DNA of 64,000 nt from G963665595 sp963665595 (lineage in GTDB: Bacteria > Actinomycetota > Coriobacteriia > Coriobacteriales > CADBOM01). The position numbers were made by a program, and so were the translations under genes. Positions 1-7,970 of the stretch are shown here, piece by piece; the first letter of the stretch is position 1; every line of letters starts with the position of its first letter. A model generated the notes under the pieces. It searched no databases. It was given only the letters and a program-made list of their open reading frames with translations, and was not told where the DNA came from. Location: the NCBI GenBank assembly GCA_963665595.2, contig CAXXJK010000005.1, positions 434,001 to 498,000 on the forward strand. The letters are read 5' to 3'.

Positions 1-142
1 CATGTCTGTCACACTTTCAGATTGCTAGATATCAGTTTTTTACTTAAAATCTGAGATTTTGTCTCATAACAACGTATATTAAAGCTACTCTTTTTGCAAG
101 AGAGAAAGGGCAGTAATTTGTATGTTTGGCTAAACAGGAACA

Positions 143-156
143 GAAATATTTTTCTG
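143..156. repeat. Left copy of probable IS target duplication
   Basis: GAAATATTTTTCTG sits directly outside the left inverted repeat of the IS30 element and recurs at 1755-1768 beyond the right end. The right copy is offset by one base from the assigned IS end, so the exact duplication length is uncertain. Confidence 0.55.
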
Positions 157-1753
157 GTTCATTGAAATCGTAACCTGGACACTGCAAAAGCAAACTGGAC
201 AGTTGCACCAAATGTGAAGTTCTGCAGGAAGAGATACCTTTAAGGTGTCCAGATTGCTTGCAAACCGGTGACTGAAGGATAGTATTTACCTGATAACGCA
301 AGTATTATCTGGATGAAGTCTCAACTGCGAGCATGCTTGCGCTAACGTCTGAGAAGGTTTTGCAATAGTAACCTGGACGCTTAACATGTAGCTATATCGC
401 CCTTCTCGGCAGCCCTTCAATTGTCTAAAATGTAGTTGTCATGCTTCGAGCAGCCGAGGGTTCATGATCACATCGTCAGGCGGTATGGCCCGAACTCCCA
501 AACTCTCAAGCAGACTTTTTGGTAAGGTCAGGGAGGCGAGCGCCATTGGCGCCGCCTTCTGGCCTGCTCTCACATATGAGTTGACGTGACTGGATGCCTC
601 GCTGACATCAGAAAATGTCAGACCATCGAAGTCGGTTCCTTTTGGAAGTATCTTTCTCAGTTCAACATGATTCTTTTCAGCGGCACCCTTTTGACCAGGA
701 TTGACTGGATCGCAGTAAAAGACACTGGTGCGTCTTGAGCCATTTAGTCCCGTCTCGATCTTGGAAAAATCTAAGAACTCACTGCCACGGTCAGTGAGTA
801 TCACCGGGAAGATGTCGGTAAAGGTACCTTCGCAGTAAGTCTCCAGTGCGTCGAGGGCAGCCTTTACCTGCACCTGATCTTTTGACTTAAGCAGAATATG
901 GAGCTGGAAGAACAAACGCACAAAATGTAGCGTGAGAATGCACTGAGAATTACGGCGTAACCCTTCTACGGTGTCCATCTGTACAGTAAGCACCTTAAGA
1001 TCATCAGGTAGCGCACACCAATCAGAGTATGTGCGTCCCTCAAGATTCATCTTCGGTTCTCCGTGAGCGCGTTTCTTACGTGGTGCGTATCTGACCTTTT
1101 TGGGCAGATCAATGTTGGCAAGGCCCATTACGCCCTTGTCCATGTAGTTGTAAAACGTCCGTTCACATATCAAAAACTCCTCTGAGTGGGTAGCCCAGAT
1201 GGCCTGTAAACTCTGACCCTAAGAGAGCCGTTTTTTGACATGATCTACCATCATACGCAGTTCATAGGGTTTGCAGCTTATACCAACGTGGGCAAGGCTC
1301 AATCTCTCGTCATGAGCACTTTGTGCTTTTGAGGCTACATACCGAGCTTTCTCATAGGTACAAAAGCCTCGCTTGGAGCATTGCGTGCATACAAAGGGTG
1401 CTCGTTCGCGTCTTTCACAAGTATAGAAATCGAATTCCTTGCAGAAGTCATAACTTGAGACTGTAGTCGGTGACACCCCAAGCTTTCTTGCAATCTCTCT
1501 GAATGACTTGCCATCCTTTAACATCTCTTCGATCTCGCACCTGTCATCAAAGACGAGGTGTCCTCCTTTCCTTTGTGGCATGATCTACTCCTTCCCGGGC
1601 TGCGAGAAGAGGGCTGCAATGCTACTGAATCAAGAGGAGAAAAGCAAACGCGATCATACCTAGGCAAACAACCTGTGATATATAGCGATATCTATGTCTA
1701 CTCAGATTGCAAGGTTAACCTGAACAGGCGTCCAGAAAACAAATTCAATTAAC
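157..1753 (-). mobile_element. IS30-family insertion sequence, inactivated
   Basis: An insertion sequence of about 1.6 kb around a transposase on the minus strand. The left end (157 on) and the reverse complement of the right end (1753 backwards) align well over about 28 bases, sharing GTT-ATTGAA and a CTGGAC block, so they look like imperfect terminal inverted repeats. Immediately outside, the 14-mer GAAATATTTTTCTG occurs at 143-156 and again at 1755-1768, a probable target duplication. A second CCTGGAC block at 373-379 could mark an alternative inner end. The stretch 157-438 holds no gene. The element lies beside other mobile debris. Confidence 0.72.
439..1581 (-). pseudogene. IS30-family transposase interrupted by an in-frame amber codon
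   Basis: One frame of about 380 codons is broken by a TAG at 1219-1221. The N-terminal part (codons 1-120) has an IS30-type helix-turn-helix (FREIARKLGVSPTTVSSY) and a Cys cluster. After the stop the same frame continues with GQSLQAI and then the ERTFYNYMDKG and RYAPRKK signatures of IS30 transposases. The DDE catalytic region follows, with VQMDTVEG, LTDRGSEF and a C-terminal GAAEKNH glutamate. An AAGGAG ribosome site precedes the ATG at 1581. Because the frame is kept, suppression or read-through is possible but unproven; the simplest reading is a dead transposase. Confidence 0.88.
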
Positions 1754-1754
1754 G

Positions 1755-1768
1755 GAAATATTTTTCTG
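1755..1768. repeat. Right copy of probable IS target duplication
   Basis: Same 14-mer as at 143-156, directly outside the right inverted repeat. Confidence 0.55.
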
Positions 1769-1828
1769 TTGTAACGTGTAGTGTAAGGATCATTGATATT
1801 GTTTAAAAAGTTATTAAGTGGGTACTTT

Positions 1829-2041
1829 TTATTCTATAAATTCAGCATTAACCCAACCTTGTTCAATGTGAATCCAACCGTCCTTTTCCTCGAGAACTTC
1901 GAATTCAACTCCATCTTCCAGTATCTCGACCGCGTTATTTGCGATCTCTGGGGTGCTTCTCACGGTTAGCCATAATCCTCCGCTTGCTACTTTGACGGTC
2001 TTTACCGTTGTCGGCGTAGTCTCTTTCGGCCCGTTATCGTC
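1829..2041 (-). pseudogene. C-terminal fragment of an SH3b-domain cell-wall protein
   Basis: Read on the minus strand, an open frame ends at TAA 1829-1831 and encodes a Thr/Lys linker, then an SH3b-like domain with LWLTVRSTPEIANN, then GVEFEVLEEKDGW and WIHIEQGWVNAEFIE. Such domains bind peptidoglycan at the C-terminus of amidases and lysins. No catalytic domain or start codon is present. The 5' part is missing where the sequence meets the integrase remnant on the opposite strand near 2030-2042, so this looks like the tail of a phage or mobile-element lysin cut by a deletion. Confidence 0.65.
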
Positions 2042-2434
2042 ATGCCACCCTACGCAGAACGCTTGAAGAAACTTGTTGAGTCCGCTGAAGGGGAGTGGCT
2101 TACGGGAGATGGTCTTGGAGGACCGGCGAACCCTAACGCGCTTACTATTGCCTGGAAGCGATGGTTTGTCTCACAGCCGTATCGGGGGATCCCCTAGAAA
2201 AATCTCAGAAACTCATATGTAACGGTGATGCACACTCAAGGGTATGATCTTGCTCTTATTGCCAAGCTATGCGGTCACACAACTGAGGCTATGACCTATC
2301 GGCATTATGACCGGCCCGACGCTAACTCCTTGGTTCTCGCGCTGTCACGCGCAAGCAGTTACGGACAATTGCGGACAGACAAGTCCGTATCTTTACAAAA
2401 TGCAAACAGGTCAGACACTAAAAACCTTGTCTGA
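2042..2434 (+). pseudogene. C-terminal fragment of a tyrosine-recombinase integrase
   Basis: One frame from ATG 2042 gives MPPYAERLKKLVESAEGEW, then GGPANPNALTIAWKRWF, is interrupted by TAG at 2195-2197, and resumes in phase with KNLRNSYVTVMHTQG, LIAKLCGHTT and YRHYDRP. The LRNSY, LCGHTT and catalytic-tyrosine YRHY signatures match the C-terminal catalytic half of phage/ICE integrases. The N-terminal half is missing and the internal stop makes it non-functional. It ends 14 bases before the 3' end of tRNA-Arg, the usual place for an integrase that used that tRNA as its attachment site. Confidence 0.85.
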
Positions 2435-2438
2435 CCTG
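2408..2438 (+). terminator. Inverted repeat at integrase 3' end
   Basis: AGGTCAGACA at 2408-2417 pairs perfectly with TGTCTGACCT at 2429-2438 across an 11-base loop. It overlaps the integrase stop codon and separates the remnant from tRNA-Arg. No strong T-run follows, so terminator function is only likely. Confidence 0.45.
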
Positions 2439-2447
2439 CTAATTTGT

Positions 2448-2523
2448 TGGTGCGCCCGGCGGGATTCGAACCCACAACCGTCGGATTAGAAGTCCGATGC
2501 TCTATCCTTTGAGCCACGGGCGC
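2448..2523 (-). tRNA. tRNA-Arg (TCT anticodon), CCA encoded
   Basis: The minus strand folds as a tRNA: acceptor GCGCCCG pairs with CGGGCGC, the D arm is GCTC-AAAGGAT-AGAGC, the anticodon stem-loop CGGACTTCTAATCCG carries TCT, and the T loop contains GGTTCGAATCC. The 3' CCA is encoded at 2448-2450. Its 3' end faces the integrase remnant, suggesting past use as an attachment site. Confidence 0.96.
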
Positions 2524-2640
2524 ATTGTGCATTCATCGTGCTAGTATGCAACTTTTGATGCGGGAAGTAATTCTACCCTAAAATAAATAGACGTGGACAG
2601 TATCTCTTAAATTACAAACATACTCTTTTACCTGAAGGCA

Positions 2641-3132
2641 TCATCCAATTTTTTTCAGCGCCCGAGCGATATCCTTGCGTACCAAAGGCTCCATGGTTTC
2701 TGGATAGATGGATGGGTCTGCGTTCAGAAGAGCTTCGCGTATGCACTTTTTGAGAAGCGGTTTGTATACGGCGATTTCCGGTAGGATCTGAATACATTGT
2801 CGTGCGGTAATGGGCTTCTCGTCGGCGATGTGCACTAAGTATTCATCGATGATGTCATCAATTTTGTTCTCAGAATCCCACCGAGCGTTAGCTGCTATAA
2901 GCAAAAGCCCTCGAGTTCTGATGTAAGAATTGCTATTGGTAATCATGCCAGCGAGTTGATCAAAAAACTGATACACCATATCAGTTTGAGCGCTTTCTGC
3001 TTGCAAGGTCTTGAGCGCAGCATAGGCGGCTTTATTGTCTGAGCCGGAGAGTCTATCAAGTAGTTCTTCTATACCGTCCACAATAATGTTCCTTTCTGTT
3101 TGACCTCCAGAAGTATTCCAGTTTTGTCTCAT
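2641..3132 (-). CDS. HEAT-like helical-repeat protein
   Basis: A 163-residue soluble, all-helical-looking protein. Segments such as DGIEELLDRLSGSDNKAAY, SYIRTRGLLLIAANARW and ITARQCIQILPEI resemble HEAT/armadillo repeats; related coriobacterial proteins are often loosely annotated as SufBD-like. The ATG at 3132 follows a GGG-rich site right after the upstream stop. A GTG at 3081 has a better ribosome site (AGAAAGGAAC) and would remove 17 residues, so the start is uncertain. It lies 5 bases downstream of the DUF5714 gene and is probably cotranscribed. A scaffold role is inferred only from the repeats. Confidence 0.75.
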   Translation of the reverse strand: MRQNWNTSGGQTERNIIVDGIEELLDRLSGSDNKAAYAALKTLQAESAQTDMVYQFFDQLAGMITNSNSYIRTRGLLLIAANARWDSENKIDDIIDEYLVHIADEKPITARQCIQILPEIAVYKPLLKKCIREALLNADPSIYPETMEPLVRKDIARALKKIG

Positions 3133-3137
3133 AATCC

Positions 3138-3839
3138 CTATTGTTTACCGCTATAGAACGGGCAATGCTCTTCTATGCATTGGGCATTGAGCGACGAAAA
3201 CTCGCAACGTGCTTTATGTGAGGTCATCTCAACACCTAAGTGTTCTCTGGTGAAAAGTACTGCCTCTTGAACAGCCAAAAATGAATCGCGCTTGCAGCAT
3301 CGGGGTCCACCGGCTGTACCTATTGCTTGCAGTGCCTGTGCCGTCATGAGATTTGAAAGACGCCATTCTTCTCGTTTTAAGGGGGTTGAGCCGGTGACAA
3401 TGCTGATGAACATACCCGTGCTTATCGCCGCGCCACAGCTTCCCCAGTACCCGCATACGCCACCGGGTACCTGTTCTCCACGACGACGCATTTCCATAAG
3501 AGTAGTATCTCGGTCAATCAAACCACCGCTGTTGTGGTAGGCGGCAAGCAGCGCAGATCCTACGAGTATGTGATGCTCTGGCCCATGCATATGAATGAAG
3601 GGTTGACGCATGAGTTGCACCATGATCTCCAGCGGGTCGCGGCTTTTCGTGGCCCGACATACCTCGAAAATGCCTGCTAAGCTGTTCTTCGCATGGCACG
3701 TGTCGCAGATATAGTGTCCCTGTTCACACGACGCGTCACTGACAAATTTTTCGTGGCATAGTACGCATTCCATTTCTTGTGCGACATCATGATAGATGAG
3801 TTCGCTTCCACAGATCAGGCAACCATTTTTTGCGTTCAC
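3138..3839 (-). CDS. Cysteine-rich DUF5714-type protein
   Basis: A 233-residue protein. The N-terminus has three Cys pairs (CLICG, CVLCHEKF, ICDTCHAK) that probably bind zinc. The body contains EVCRATKSRDP, FIHMHGPEHHILVGSALLAAY, CGYWGSCGAAISTG and GGPRCCKRDS, matching the conserved core I associate with DUF5714 proteins of anaerobes and methanogens, whose biochemical role is not established. Many conserved Cys and His suggest a metal or redox centre. It is paired with the downstream HEAT-like gene, and a GNAT acetyltransferase lies just upstream on the same strand. Confidence 0.8.
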   Translation of the reverse strand: MNAKNGCLICGSELIYHDVAQEMECVLCHEKFVSDASCEQGHYICDTCHAKNSLAGIFEVCRATKSRDPLEIMVQLMRQPFIHMHGPEHHILVGSALLAAYHNSGGLIDRDTTLMEMRRRGEQVPGGVCGYWGSCGAAISTGMFISIVTGSTPLKREEWRLSNLMTAQALQAIGTAGGPRCCKRDSFLAVQEAVLFTREHLGVEMTSHKARCEFSSLNAQCIEEHCPFYSGKQ

Positions 3840-3869
3840 GAGATGATTCCTTCCGTACGCGCAGGACGT

Positions 3870-4328
3870 TCAGCCACATACATACTGCAAAAAATTTGCA
3901 TGTCTGACGAATCCAAAATCATTATAGAGAAAAACGCCTTCGTGCGAAGCGGTAACATGCACCACCCCACATCCGTGCGATACCGCCTCCTCAACAATTT
4001 TGTTCAACAATGCTCGCGCGATACCTCTGCGGCGATAGTCTTTCTTCGTATACATATTCGACACGAGGCCTATCATACCGGTGGGGTTGGTGTAATAGGG
4101 AGGCTTTTCTGCAAAGGATAATCCGCTCGTTGCGATTATCTCTTCGCCATCGATGGCTAACCAGGAGATGAAGGTTTCATTGGCGAGATGCTGCAAATAA
4201 TAGTCAAAGAGTAGGGGCTTCAAGTCGCAGGTGGGTCTTTCACCCTCCTCATGCAACTGCAGCAATCTCATCTCGACCAGTTTTTCAGCATCTTTTGTCT
4301 GAGCTTTTCTGAAGGTAATTTCGTTCAT
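3870..4328 (-). CDS. GNAT family N-acetyltransferase
   Basis: 152 residues with the GNAT fold: N-terminal FRKAQTKDAEKLVEMR, a central ISWLAIDGEEIIATSGLSF strand pair, and an acetyl-CoA pocket around NMYTKKDYRRRGIARALLNKIV (the RRRGIA turn is motif A). The C-terminal VVHVTASHEGVFLYNDFGF strand is also typical. The family transfers acetyl from acetyl-CoA to an amine; the substrate cannot be read from sequence. It lies 30 bases upstream of the DUF5714 gene and could share a transcript with it. Confidence 0.88.
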   Translation of the reverse strand: MNEITFRKAQTKDAEKLVEMRLLQLHEEGERPTCDLKPLLFDYYLQHLANETFISWLAIDGEEIIATSGLSFAEKPPYYTNPTGMIGLVSNMYTKKDYRRRGIARALLNKIVEEAVSHGCGVVHVTASHEGVFLYNDFGFVRHANFLQYVCG

Positions 4329-4444
4329 ACGCCTGTCTCCTATTCGAATGATGTGTTTGTCCAGTTGTCTCTTCTTTCAAATATTGCGATAACTATTGCG
4401 CTACAATATTTGCTTGGCTGTTATCCCTTCAGAGAGGCTTTCGT

Positions 4445-6085
4445 ATGCCCATCACTGACGTGCTTGTAAAAAATGCGACGGACTATCCTAGTGAGATTGC
4501 TCTTGTCGAAATAAACCCTGAAATTCGTGACCATCATGGTATTACTTGGCGCGAATATGAGCTGGTCGAAAGTAATCCATCCAAACGGTATCGACGTGAG
4601 ATCACTTGGTCAGAATTTAATGATCACGCCAATCGCTTTGCTCATCTTCTTCTTGATGCAGGCGTTGAAAAGGGCGATAAGGTGGCCATTTTGCTCATGA
4701 ACTCACTCGAGTGGCTTCCGGTCTACTTTGGTGTTCTCAAGGCGGGCGCCGTGGCTGTTCCTCTCAATTATCGCTACACCGCTGATGAAATCAAGTATTG
4801 TCTGGATCTCTCCGATGCAACCTCTCTTATTTTCGGTCCAGAATTTATTGGACGTGTGGAAGATATCGCAGATCAGATACCGTGTGTGAAGAATCGTTAC
4901 TTCGTTGGTGAGGATTGCCCCTCATTTGCGGATAGTTATGATACGCGCGTCAAGCGTTTCAGTGCTGAAGAGCCTCCGGTTGTTCTCGGTATTCATGACG
5001 ATGCGGCCATTTACTTTTCCAGTGGCACAACGGGTTTTCCTAAGGCAATTTTGCATAATCATGAAAGCTTGGTGGCGGCCGCTCTTACCGAGAATAATCA
5101 TCATGGGCAAACTCACGAAGATGTCTTTCTCTGTATCCCGCCCTTGTATCATACGGGCGCGAAGATGCACTGGTTTGGAAGTTTTCTAGTCGGTGGCAGG
5201 GCGGTACTTCTTCGTGGCGTCAGCCCGGAGTGGATCATGCAGACAGTTTCTGAGGAGCACTGCACGATTGTCTGGCTACTAGTTCCCTGGGCACAAGATA
5301 TTCTTGATGCAATTGATGCGGGCAAGATTAACTTGTGCGATTATGACATTGATCAATGGCGTCTCATGCACATCGGCGCTCAACCAGTGCCTCCGAGTCT
5401 TATAAAGCGTTGGAAACAACAATTCCCCCATCACTCATATGACACTAACTATGGTCTCTCGGAGGCAATCGGACCAGGTTGTGTACATCTAGGGATTGAG
5501 AACATTGAACATGTGGGTGCCATTGGCCTGCCGGGGTATGGGTGGGAGGCTGAGGTTCGCTGTGAAGACGGCACGCTCGCTACGCTAGGGACTGCTGAGG
5601 TTGGCGAGTTATGCGTACGCGGTGCAGGCCTCATGACCTGCTACTACAATGATCCTGATGCGACTGCAGAAATCTTACATGACGGATGGCTCTATACGGG
5701 CGACATGGCTGAGATCGACCAAGAGGGATTTATTTATCTGGTAGACCGCAAGAAGGACGTTATCATTTCAGGCGGTGAGAATATCTACCCCGTTCAGATT
5801 GAAAACCACCTGCGTGCCCATAATGCAATTAAAGATGTTGCAGTAATCGGTATTCCTGACGAGCGGCTTGGCGAAATTGCTGCTGCGGTTATCGAGCTTA
5901 AAGAAGGCCATGCCTGTACGGAAGAGGAGATCAACGCATTTTGCGCGCAATTGCCCCGCTACAAGCGTCCGCGTCGTATCATATTTGAAGAGATTCCCCG
6001 CAATCCTACGGGAAAGATCGAAAAGCCTAAGTTGCGTGAAAAGCACGGCGGAGGGCGTTTGGTCGAGCAGCAAATCAAACATTAA
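4445..6085 (+). CDS. Acyl-CoA synthetase (AMP-forming, class I adenylate-forming enzyme)
   Basis: A 546-residue enzyme expected to activate a carboxylic acid as acyl-AMP and transfer it to CoA. Visible motifs: P-loop-like FSSGTTGFPKA near residue 190, NYGLSEA near 338, GWLYTGDMAEID near 415, the hinge DRKKDVIISGGENIYP, and PTGKIEKPKL with the C-terminal catalytic lysine near 521. Length fits the fatty-acid/bile-acid/aromatic-acid CoA ligase superfamily. The N-terminus has a slightly long insert (about residues 28-55). Substrate is unknown; no bai or beta-oxidation genes adjoin it. GAGAGG precedes the ATG. It is a single gene, convergent with yjdF. Confidence 0.92.
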   Translation: MPITDVLVKNATDYPSEIALVEINPEIRDHHGITWREYELVESNPSKRYRREITWSEFNDHANRFAHLLLDAGVEKGDKVAILLMNSLEWLPVYFGVLKAGAVAVPLNYRYTADEIKYCLDLSDATSLIFGPEFIGRVEDIADQIPCVKNRYFVGEDCPSFADSYDTRVKRFSAEEPPVVLGIHDDAAIYFSSGTTGFPKAILHNHESLVAAALTENNHHGQTHEDVFLCIPPLYHTGAKMHWFGSFLVGGRAVLLRGVSPEWIMQTVSEEHCTIVWLLVPWAQDILDAIDAGKINLCDYDIDQWRLMHIGAQPVPPSLIKRWKQQFPHHSYDTNYGLSEAIGPGCVHLGIENIEHVGAIGLPGYGWEAEVRCEDGTLATLGTAEVGELCVRGAGLMTCYYNDPDATAEILHDGWLYTGDMAEIDQEGFIYLVDRKKDVIISGGENIYPVQIENHLRAHNAIKDVAVIGIPDERLGEIAAAVIELKEGHACTEEEINAFCAQLPRYKRPRRIIFEEIPRNPTGKIEKPKLREKHGGGRLVEQQIKH

Positions 6086-6129
6086 CACATGTTTTGCGCT
6101 GCATAAACGGACGTTTCAAATCAGCTTGA

Positions 6130-6552
6130 TCAATGTCCTCGGTGTTTTGCCTTACGCTTTTCTTTCTTCAATTCATACTGTCGTTGAAGCTGCGCGTCTT
6201 TTGTCTCGCGATGCAAAACCTCAGCGGCGCATTTTCGTTCTTCGTATTGTGCCTTCAATTCTTGCTGAGCTTTAGTTCCGATACCTTGATGTATGGTTTG
6301 CTGGTGAGCCTCCCGCTGTCTTCGCTTGGGATTGTCGGACAGTTTTGGCGGAGGAGTGTTATCGGTGGTCGGCTGAGAAAACCTCAGTTGATTAAATCCA
6401 TCTATCAGGCGTATGTATACTTCGGTGTCCTGAGGCTCTGAGCCAAAGATTACCTTGCAGACTGAATAGCCGCTATCATCGGTGCGCTCATAGATACCTA
6501 TCCAAAAAGGATCGGCAAAGCATACGGTGAGCACAGACTGTGTTCCGCTCAT
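6130..6552 (-). CDS. yjdF: YjdF-family protein (DUF2992)
   Basis: 140 residues. The N-terminal part (TVCFADPFWIGIYER, YSVCKVIFGSEPQDTEVY and LIDGFNQLRFS) matches YjdF/DUF2992. The C-terminal half is highly basic and Lys/Arg/Gln rich, ending in KKEKRKAKHRGH, as in family members. The molecular function is unknown; the family is tied to a riboswitch that binds azaaromatic compounds, suggesting a response to toxic heterocycles. A structured leader precedes the gene here. The start is fixed by a TTAAGGAGGGA site before the ATG. Confidence 0.88.
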   Translation of the reverse strand: MSGTQSVLTVCFADPFWIGIYERTDDSGYSVCKVIFGSEPQDTEVYIRLIDGFNQLRFSQPTTDNTPPPKLSDNPKRRQREAHQQTIHQGIGTKAQQELKAQYEERKCAAEVLHRETKDAQLQRQYELKKEKRKAKHRGH

Positions 6553-6564
6553 GGGTGTCCCTCC

Positions 6565-6712
6565 TTAAGGGTATATAACATACACGGGGAATGGACAACC
6601 AAGGAGGAGGGTTACTGACAACGTATAGACGTTGCGTCCGGACTACCTACCGGACCGTGTTTCTATCCCCGTGGCAACTATTGTATAGCAACGGATGTCA
6701 CGGGGATAGCGG
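6565..6712 (-). ncRNA. Probable yjdF riboswitch
   Basis: The leader of yjdF holds three clear hairpins on the minus strand: ATCCCCGTG pairing with CACGGGGAT (6665-6673/6699-6707), GTCCGG pairing with CCGGAC (6636-6641/6650-6655), and CAACGT pairing with ACGTTG (6619-6624/6629-6634). The loop of the second contains TAGGTAGT, and GTCAGTAACCC follows the third. This architecture, directly ahead of a yjdF gene and ending near the ribosome site, agrees with the yjdF RNA motif, an azaaromatic-sensing riboswitch class. The assignment rests on context and hairpins, not on a covariance search. Confidence 0.75.
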
Positions 6713-6725
6713 CTCGATAAAAACT

Positions 6726-7970
6726 CTAAGCTTTCTGGGTAGTGGATATTGTCTTGCGACGATTCTTCAAAGTACTGTCTCCGCGCTTGATTTGTAGACG
6801 TAGGCGTCCTGCTGCGAGGGCAACGGCAAAGATGGCGGCGGCAAAAAGAAGGATCATGCCTATGTTTGCAAAAACAGGGGTAAGGCTTGTAATGCTTAAG
6901 TCCTTGAGGTTGACGATAATGTCGAGCGCGTTGCCATAATAATATGTGGGTGTGAAGCGCGCGAGTGTAGCCACGGGCTCACCCACCATATCAAGAGACA
7001 CCCACACGCCGCCAAGAAAACTTGATGCCAGACAAATAACGTTACCGCATGCGTTCACTATCAACTCGTTGGTCGTCAATTGGCCGATCAGTACGCCCAG
7101 TGCAAGCCCAACACTACAAAGTGCGAGCAGACTGAGAGAAGCGAACAACAGGGAAACAGCGCTTACGCCAGCCAAGCTGCTCTGGAACACCGTCAGGCCC
7201 AGCACACAGATCCATGCCCATGTGATGAGCATGATGACAACACATGCTGCCGCTATCTGTAAATTCATAGAAAGCGTGCTTATGGGGGAAGCCTGATCGC
7301 GCCTGCGCACTTCAGGGTTATTGAATGCCGCCATGACAACGGCCACCAAGACGACGATGGAAAGCATGGATGTATAACTCGAGAATTTCATGAAGGTGAG
7401 GTAGCGCTCCGATATGGGTGCCATTTCTCCGGACGGCACCAAGGTTACCTGAGAGGTTTTAGCCATGTTGGCAGAAGTTGCCTGAATTACCTGAGCTTGA
7501 TCGGTTTTTGTGCCGGTTGCGGCATAGATACGTGCGGTATTCAAATACTCATCAACTAGATTATTCATCATGGAACCGGCAACCGACTCATAGCTTACTA
7601 TGGTGTCAAGGAGGGGAATCGCTCTGTTATCTTTGGCTGCCTCAAGAAAGTCAGCGCCAAATCCTTGCGGTATGATCACGATATACGCTGCCTCATCCTG
7701 AGCGGTGGCATCCTGCAGGGCTTTCGTAGAATCTTCGATGGACACGAGGGTACCGTAGCTACCGAGGAATTCTGTAAAGCCTTCCGAAAAGGCACTACTG
7801 TCACGGTCGATTACGGCAATAGTAGGGCGACTTTCCACATATTCGGTTTGAGTGTTGCTGCTGACTGAAAAACCTATAAGTACGCCGAGGACGGAAAGCC
7901 ACACCGCATAGATAGCCAGATAGATGGGGTGCTTGAAAAATACTCGTAGGGCTACTTTAAAGACTTGCAT
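6726..7970 (-). CDS. ABC-2 type transporter permease (second subunit)
   Basis: A 414-residue membrane protein of the ABC-2/YhgE-like exporter class. One N-terminal segment (about residues 13-35) is followed by a large extracytoplasmic domain (TIAVIDRDSSAFSEGF onward), then five or six membrane segments in the C-terminal half. AGGAGG precedes the ATG. It overlaps the upstream permease by 14 bases, so the two are translationally coupled and probably form a heterodimer driven by the ATPase at 9149. The substrate is unknown; such systems export drugs, peptides or lipids. Confidence 0.9.
   Translation of the reverse strand: MQVFKVALRVFFKHPIYLAIYAVWLSVLGVLIGFSVSSNTQTEYVESRPTIAVIDRDSSAFSEGFTEFLGSYGTLVSIEDSTKALQDATAQDEAAYIVIIPQGFGADFLEAAKDNRAIPLLDTIVSYESVAGSMMNNLVDEYLNTARIYAATGTKTDQAQVIQATSANMAKTSQVTLVPSGEMAPISERYLTFMKFSSYTSMLSIVVLVAVVMAAFNNPEVRRRDQASPISTLSMNLQIAAACVVIMLITWAWICVLGLTVFQSSLAGVSAVSLLFASLSLLALCSVGLALGVLIGQLTTNELIVNACGNVICLASSFLGGVWVSLDMVGEPVATLARFTPTYYYGNALDIIVNLKDLSITSLTPVFANIGMILLFAAAIFAVALAAGRLRLQIKRGDSTLKNRRKTISTTQKA

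Noticed and set aside
44..301. 85-codon minus-strand frame at the left edge
   Set aside because: It crosses the left end of the IS30 element, has no ribosome site and no recognisable protein features.
2307..2489. Plus frame ending in ARRDSNPQPSD
   Set aside because: The tail is tRNA-Arg read antisense and the rest is an alternative frame of the integrase remnant.
4445..6085. Assignment of the acyl-CoA ligase as bile-acid ligase BaiB
   Set aside because: Length and motifs fit the superfamily in general, and no other bai genes are nearby.
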